From: JAGPCK01 sp041675505 | GTDB taxonomy: Bacteria; Bacteroidota; Bacteroidia; UKL13-3 | Direction: 5' to 3' | NCBI GenBank assembly: GCA_041675505.1 | Contig: JBAYTR010000011.1 | Span: forward strand, 62,001-126,000 | DNA: 64,000 nucleotides | In this document: one piece after another, positions 60,094 to 64,000 of the stretch | How the letters are laid out: the number at the start of each line of letters is the position of its first letter | How positions within the stretch are numbered: position 1 is the stretch's first letter | The notes under the pieces: model-generated | Databases searched by the model: none | The model's input: the letters and a program-made list of their open reading frames with translations, nothing else | Told to the model about the DNA's origin: nothing | Translations under genes and position numbers: made by a program

Positions 60094-61320
60094 TTACTTT
60101 GCTCCGGGTCTTCCTTTTCCGGATGGTTTTCTGAAAGGCTTTTTGAAAGCAGGACGTTCACGTTTAGCATCCGGGTTATATTTCGGAGCTTCTCCCAATC
60201 CCTCAGGTAAAGGCAACTTTGTAACGGGGTAACCAATTAATTCTTCAATATCATGGAACCTGCGTTGGTCCTTGGGGTTGATAAACGTAATGGCTGTTCC
60301 GGTGCTTTCTGCACGTGCGGTACGGCCAATGCGGTGTACGTAATCCTCCGGATCAGGTGGTACATCGTAGTTAATCACTAAACCTATCCCGTCTACATCA
60401 ATACCGCGGGAAAGGATATCGGTACCAATCAGAATTTCTACTTTGTTGTTACGAAAATCGAGCATGATGGCTTCGCGTTCCGGCTGTTCTAAATCACTGT
60501 GAAAAGCTTTGATGGACAGGTTGGAGCGTTTAAATTCACGGTCGAGTTCCTTTACTTTATCTTTGGTAGAGGCAAATATGATAATGCTTTTGTGTTCCTT
60601 TTTTTCCAGAATACTTTTGAGTAAACGCAACTTTTGCTCATCATACGCCATGTAAGCCTGTTGCAGTATACCTTCAGCAGGTTTGCTGATGGCAATGTTA
60701 ATTTGTTTGGGGCTTTTTAAAATCTTGTTGGCCAATGCCCTTATCTTGGGTGGCATGGTCGCTGAAAACAACAGCGTTTGGCGGCTCTCGGGCAAATAAT
60801 TGCTGATTCGAATGATGTCTTCATAAAAGCCCATGTCCAGCATACGGTCGGCCTCATCCAGAATGAGGTGTTGCAAATTACTCATATCGGCCGAGCCGGA
60901 AGACGTGAGCAAAGAAATGAGCCTTCCCGGAGTGGCTATGATAATATCGGCCCCTTGCCTGAGTGCGCGTTGTTGCTGAATAAAGATGTTACCGTCACCT
61001 CCACCATATACGGCAATGGAACTGATGCCCGTAAAATAGGAAAGCCCTTGCACCTGCTGGTCAATCTGTTGAGCCAGTTCGCGGGTTGGGGCCAGTATCA
61101 GGGTATTGAGTCGGCTATGGCCTGATTGTACAATCTTGTTCATTACCGGCAGCAGGTAAGCGGCTGTTTTTCCGGTACCTGTTTGTGCACAGGCAATCAA
61201 ATCATGTCCATCCAGTATCTCGGGTATAGCTTGTTCCTGAATGGGTGTTGGGGTATCGAATCCCATAGCATCCAATCCGTCAAGCAGCTCATCTTCAAAG
61301 TAAAAGTCGTAAAATTTCAA
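60094..61320 (-). CDS. DEAD-box RNA helicase, RhlE-like
   Basis: A 408-residue DEAD-box helicase with every core motif: Q motif 'FDTPTPIQEQAIP' (21-33), Walker A 'AQTGTGKT' (45-52), 'PTRELAQQ', 'ATPGRL', DEAD (155-158), 'FSATMP', 'GTDILSRGID' and 'HRIGRTAR'. The C-terminal ~40 residues are basic and Pro-rich (KRERPAFKKPFRKPSGKGRPG), an RNA-binding tail typical of the RhlE/CsdA group in Bacteroidota. It acts in ribosome assembly or RNA turnover. It is convergent with hrpB. No cold-shock leader was detected. Confidence 0.92.
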   Translation of the reverse strand: MKFYDFYFEDELLDGLDAMGFDTPTPIQEQAIPEILDGHDLIACAQTGTGKTAAYLLPVMNKIVQSGHSRLNTLILAPTRELAQQIDQQVQGLSYFTGISSIAVYGGGDGNIFIQQQRALRQGADIIIATPGRLISLLTSSGSADMSNLQHLILDEADRMLDMGFYEDIIRISNYLPESRQTLLFSATMPPKIRALANKILKSPKQINIAISKPAEGILQQAYMAYDEQKLRLLKSILEKKEHKSIIIFASTKDKVKELDREFKRSNLSIKAFHSDLEQPEREAIMLDFRNNKVEILIGTDILSRGIDVDGIGLVINYDVPPDPEDYVHRIGRTARAESTGTAITFINPKDQRRFHDIEELIGYPVTKLPLPEGLGEAPKYNPDAKRERPAFKKPFRKPSGKGRPGAK

Positions 61321-61356
61321 TGTGTGCTAAAATATTTGCGGCAAGATACGGCTAAA

Positions 61357-62046
61357 CTAGCCAAAAAACGCATTCACCAGTTGGGCTACCTTGCTCATAT
61401 TCATTCGTTCAAACGGATGAGGCGTATCAGGCAAAACAGCCAATTGCGCATCAGGCAAGGCTTTGAATACCTGAAGGGTTTCATCCAGCGTAACCATTTT
61501 ATCCCTGTCTCCCACCGCTATGCAAGATCTCACGGATTGTCTGCTCTGTTTTTCGGGATGCAAATAATCCATTTGGCCCAAATCATTCATGAATGCTGCC
61601 GTTTGGTTGAGCAGTAATTTCCAATCAGTATGCGGGTGTAAAGTTTGCAACTGAGCCACAAAAGCCGGTGCCTTCTCTGCCAACACCTCAGGATTTAGAC
61701 GGGCTGTTTCCTGCAAAGCAATTTCGGGGTTCCAACGGTATTTTGTAGCTAAAGTAAGAACTCCGGTAAACCTATTGGGGAATTTGTTAGCCAAATACAT
61801 AGCAACATAACCACCCATGCTATAACCCATCAAATCGGCCTGCAGTATTTCGTTTTTATCCATCACGGATAGCACGTATTCAGCCAATACAGGAAGGTTG
61901 AAAACGGTATTGTCTGTTAAGGGCAAATCCCCATGAGCGGGAAAGTCTAAGGGCAATACCTCACCATAACGGAGCAAGGGCAATAAATCATCAAACTGGT
62001 GTTTTTGAGCCAAGGCCCCATGCAACAGAATTAAATGTTTAGACAT
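61357..62046 (-). CDS. Alpha/beta hydrolase
   Basis: A 229-residue cytoplasmic alpha/beta hydrolase. The nucleophile is Ser76 in the elbow 'GYSMGG', the oxyanion strand is 'ILLHGALAQ' (6-14), and the catalytic His lies in 'DTPHPFERMN' near 211. The acid is likely the Asp in 'AVGDRDKMV'. The size and layout are those of MenH/BioH-like small esterases; no cofactor-biosynthesis neighbours support a specific role, so the substrate is left open. It lies 8 bases downstream of the topo IV A gene and may be co-transcribed. Confidence 0.85.
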   Translation of the reverse strand: MSKHLILLHGALAQKHQFDDLLPLLRYGEVLPLDFPAHGDLPLTDNTVFNLPVLAEYVLSVMDKNEILQADLMGYSMGGYVAMYLANKFPNRFTGVLTLATKYRWNPEIALQETARLNPEVLAEKAPAFVAQLQTLHPHTDWKLLLNQTAAFMNDLGQMDYLHPEKQSRQSVRSCIAVGDRDKMVTLDETLQVFKALPDAQLAVLPDTPHPFERMNMSKVAQLVNAFFG

Positions 62047-62054
62047 AGCGGGTG

Positions 62055-64000
62055 CTAAAACAGTTTAGATTGATCCTTTTTACTGGGTTTTTTAAAGTTT
62101 TTCAATCCGCTTTTGTCAGCCTTTTCCACTGCTTCGGGGTTGGTTACCGTTACTTCTACCAAAGGTTTTATTTCCTTTTTCTCTTTGCTCAACGGTACGT
62201 CCATTAATGGAATAGTGGTAGCTGTAGGTGGTGCTATGCGTGTTTCATCCTCCTCCATATTATCTTCAGTATTCAATAAGGTAACACTGAACAAGTCTTT
62301 ATCAGCCAACTTATTACCAATTGACTTCCACCCTTTCACTTCAATGAATTCATGCAACTTAATATCCTGCACTTTGGCATCAGCCTTTTTCTTACCTATG
62401 AGTACTTTTACCAAAGGCTCTTTGTACGTAGTGGCAAAAATGAGCTTACATCCTCTTTCCTCTCCAATAAAGATAAATTTCTTGTTGAGTGTGGTGGTTT
62501 CAATCATGAAACGCTTTACATAGTGTACTTTACCATCTGTATGAACCGCTGAAATGGGTCGAGAAGGTTTAAACTTCTCCAGCAGGTAAATCTCATTGGG
62601 TTCATAACGGTTGGTGAGGTCAAAGTTGGTGAGTTCATAGGAACCGTCTCTGTAAATCACCAGAATAGCATCGTCTCCGTCAAAAGTACCTAGGAAGATG
62701 CCGCGCTCGTCTGTATTGAGCCTACCGGTAATTTCATCGTACCATATCTTACGGCCACCCAGGGTAGAGCTTCCTTTTTCCTTCAGTTTAACCGTTTTTA
62801 CAAGGTACTTGCACAACAAATTGCCCTGCACACTTCGGCTCTTAATGGCCAGTGCCCCAAAGTCGAAGTCGAATACCTGTTTACGTGCCTTACTGCTGGG
62901 GTGTAAAGTAACAGTAACAATCTCTGATTCAGAATTCTGGTTGGGAGTGAAATAAACTATTTTGCTGTTTTTGTTGCCTTGTGTAAGGTCGTATTCCTTA
63001 TCGCGTGTTACACCCAGCACATTAAATCGTTTGGCAAAGCAGTAGCGGGTTTTACCATCATCGTAAATTACGTTGTAGGCCATGCGTTCATCACTTTTAT
63101 GGAACACTCCCGCGTGAATAATGTCTTTACCTACAAAGGTTTTCTCGGCCACTTTGGTTACCATGTATTTGCCGTCTCTGCGGAAGATGATAATATCGTC
63201 CAGATCAGAGCAATCACACAGGAACTCGTCTTTTTTCAAGGTGGTGCCTATAAAACCTTCTGCACGGTTTACGTACAACTTAACGTTGGCGGCAGCTACC
63301 TGCTTGGCCTGTATAGCGTCAAACGTGCGAATTTCTGTATGGCGCTCGCGGCCTTTACCATATTTCTTAATCAGGTTTTCGAAGTAGGCAATGGTATAAT
63401 CGGTAAGGTACTCAATGTTGTAATGTACTTCTTCCATTTCCTTCTCCACTCCTTTGATGTGCTCATCGGCCTTAAAGGCATCAAACTTAGAAATGCGTTT
63501 AATCTTGATTTCAGTGAGCCCGATTACATCATCGCGGGTAATTTCCCTGCGGAATAGCTTCTTATAGGGTTTCAGCCCTTTGTCAATGGTTTCCAAAACA
63601 GCTTCCCAAGTCTCGCATTCCTCAATATCGCGGTAAATACGCTTCTCAATAAAGAGCTTCTCTAATGAGCTGAAGTGCCATTCTTCTTCCAGTTCATTTA
63701 ACCGGATAAGCAACTCCCGTTTAAGCAACTGCCGCGTTTGTTCTGTATTGATTTTCAGAATTTCACTTACCCCGATAAAGTGTGGTTTATCACTGATAAT
63801 CAAACAAGCATTGGGCGAAATGGATACCTCACAATCCGTAAAGGCATACAAGGCATCAATAGTAATATCAGGCGATACACCGGGAGCCAATTGAATCTGA
63901 ATCTCCACGTGTTTGGCGGTATTGTCCACCACCTTTTTGATTTTTATTTTACCACTGTCGTTGGCTTTGATAATGGAATCAATCAACTGAGTGGTAGTTG
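62055..64000 (-). CDS. parC: DNA topoisomerase IV subunit A, C-terminal part (runs off the window)
   Basis: About 648 C-terminal codons are present; the frame continues past base 64000, so the catalytic tyrosine and QRDR are not visible. It contains the tower/coiled-coil part ('TRQLLKRELLIRLNELEEEWHFSSLEKLFIEKRIYRDIEE' region) and a divergent C-terminal pinwheel with strands such as 'DLDDIIIFRRDGKYMVTKVAEKTFVGKDIIHAGVFHK'; no QRRGGKG gyrase box is seen. This matches the Bacteroidota second type IIA topoisomerase A subunit annotated as topoisomerase IV. The C-terminal tail is Lys-rich (LKNFKKPSKKDQSKLF). A separate gyrA at 49467 supports the assignment. Chromosome decatenation is the expected role. 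Confidence 0.85.
   Translation of the reverse strand, partial: TTTQLIDSIIKANDSGKIKIKKVVDNTAKHVEIQIQLAPGVSPDITIDALYAFTDCEVSISPNACLIISDKPHFIGVSEILKINTEQTRQLLKRELLIRLNELEEEWHFSSLEKLFIEKRIYRDIEECETWEAVLETIDKGLKPYKKLFRREITRDDVIGLTEIKIKRISKFDAFKADEHIKGVEKEMEEVHYNIEYLTDYTIAYFENLIKKYGKGRERHTEIRTFDAIQAKQVAAANVKLYVNRAEGFIGTTLKKDEFLCDCSDLDDIIIFRRDGKYMVTKVAEKTFVGKDIIHAGVFHKSDERMAYNVIYDDGKTRYCFAKRFNVLGVTRDKEYDLTQGNKNSKIVYFTPNQNSESEIVTVTLHPSSKARKQVFDFDFGALAIKSRSVQGNLLCKYLVKTVKLKEKGSSTLGGRKIWYDEITGRLNTDERGIFLGTFDGDDAILVIYRDGSYELTNFDLTNRYEPNEIYLLEKFKPSRPISAVHTDGKVHYVKRFMIETTTLNKKFIFIGEERGCKLIFATTYKEPLVKVLIGKKKADAKVQDIKLHEFIEVKGWKSIGNKLADKDLFSVTLLNTEDNMEEDETRIAPPTATTIPLMDVPLSKEKKEIKPLVEVTVTNPEAVEKADKSGLKNFKKPSKKDQSKLF

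Noticed and set aside
62979..63557. 192-codon open frame antisense to the topoisomerase IV A gene
   Set aside because: Hydrophobic-looking but entirely within a conserved gene; no start signals or terminator of its own.
1..64000. CRISPR arrays, rRNA genes, prophage, transposases and known riboswitches
   Set aside because: None was seen on reading both strands: no regularly spaced repeats, no 16S/23S-like sequence, no integrase or transposase proteins, and no B12, FMN or TPP leader motif before the candidate genes.

Overview
The window reads as a chromosomal stretch of a Bacteroidota bacterium, probably from the Chitinophagia/Sphingobacteriia side rather than Bacteroidales; exact placement cannot be made from sequence alone. 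Support: at least seven secreted proteins end in type IX secretion (T9SS) sorting domains; promoters repeatedly match the Bacteroidota pattern TTTG-N19-TANNTTTG; Shine-Dalgarno sequences are almost absent; there are two TonB-dependent receptors and the Bacteroidota-type SUF operon.

Layout. 1-6.3 kb: end of a TonB receptor, a secreted M43 metalloprotease, a 46-residue basic gene with a consensus promoter and terminator, a conserved hypothetical, tRNA-Leu(GAG) and tRNA-Cys(GCA), a secreted S8 protease and a membrane dihaem cytochrome c. 6.5-12.2 kb: sufBCDSE plus a DUF59 gene, one operon for Fe-S cluster assembly. 12.3-16.5 kb: a giant gliding-type surface protein and elongation factor P with an asparagine where the modified lysine usually sits. 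16.6-21.4 kb: a LytTR response regulator followed by two large T9SS cargo genes, each preceded by the same roughly 70-bp promoter element containing 21-bp-spaced direct repeats; this looks like an uncharacterised regulon. 21.5-31.8 kb: cyclophilin, dipeptide epimerase, hemerythrin-like protein, a membrane protein, M16 protease, DedA, lipid A-type acyltransferase, CLC transporter, lipoprotein.

31.9-37.3 kb is a co-directional block: TonB receptor, heavy-metal-associated protein, two small Cys-rich HYC_CC_PP-like proteins, a dihaem peroxidase and a T9SS thioredoxin-like protein, suggesting metal and thiol handling in the envelope. 37.4-49.2 kb: SlyD-like isomerase, CBS protein, an overlapping operon lptF/G-GT4-GT2-ribBA, a histidine kinase/receiver pair, PBP1a and a sterol-desaturase-family enzyme. 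49.5-55.2 kb: gyrA, a TPR protein and a secreted arylsulfotransferase-like protein.

55.3-57.5 kb is an AT-rich accessory island with an AbiE-type toxin-antitoxin pair and, next to it, a predicted unannotated structured RNA of about 180 nt with its own promoter, 5' hairpin and terminator. The window closes with hrpB, an RhlE-like helicase, an alpha/beta hydrolase and the 3' part of the topoisomerase IV A gene, which runs off the right edge.
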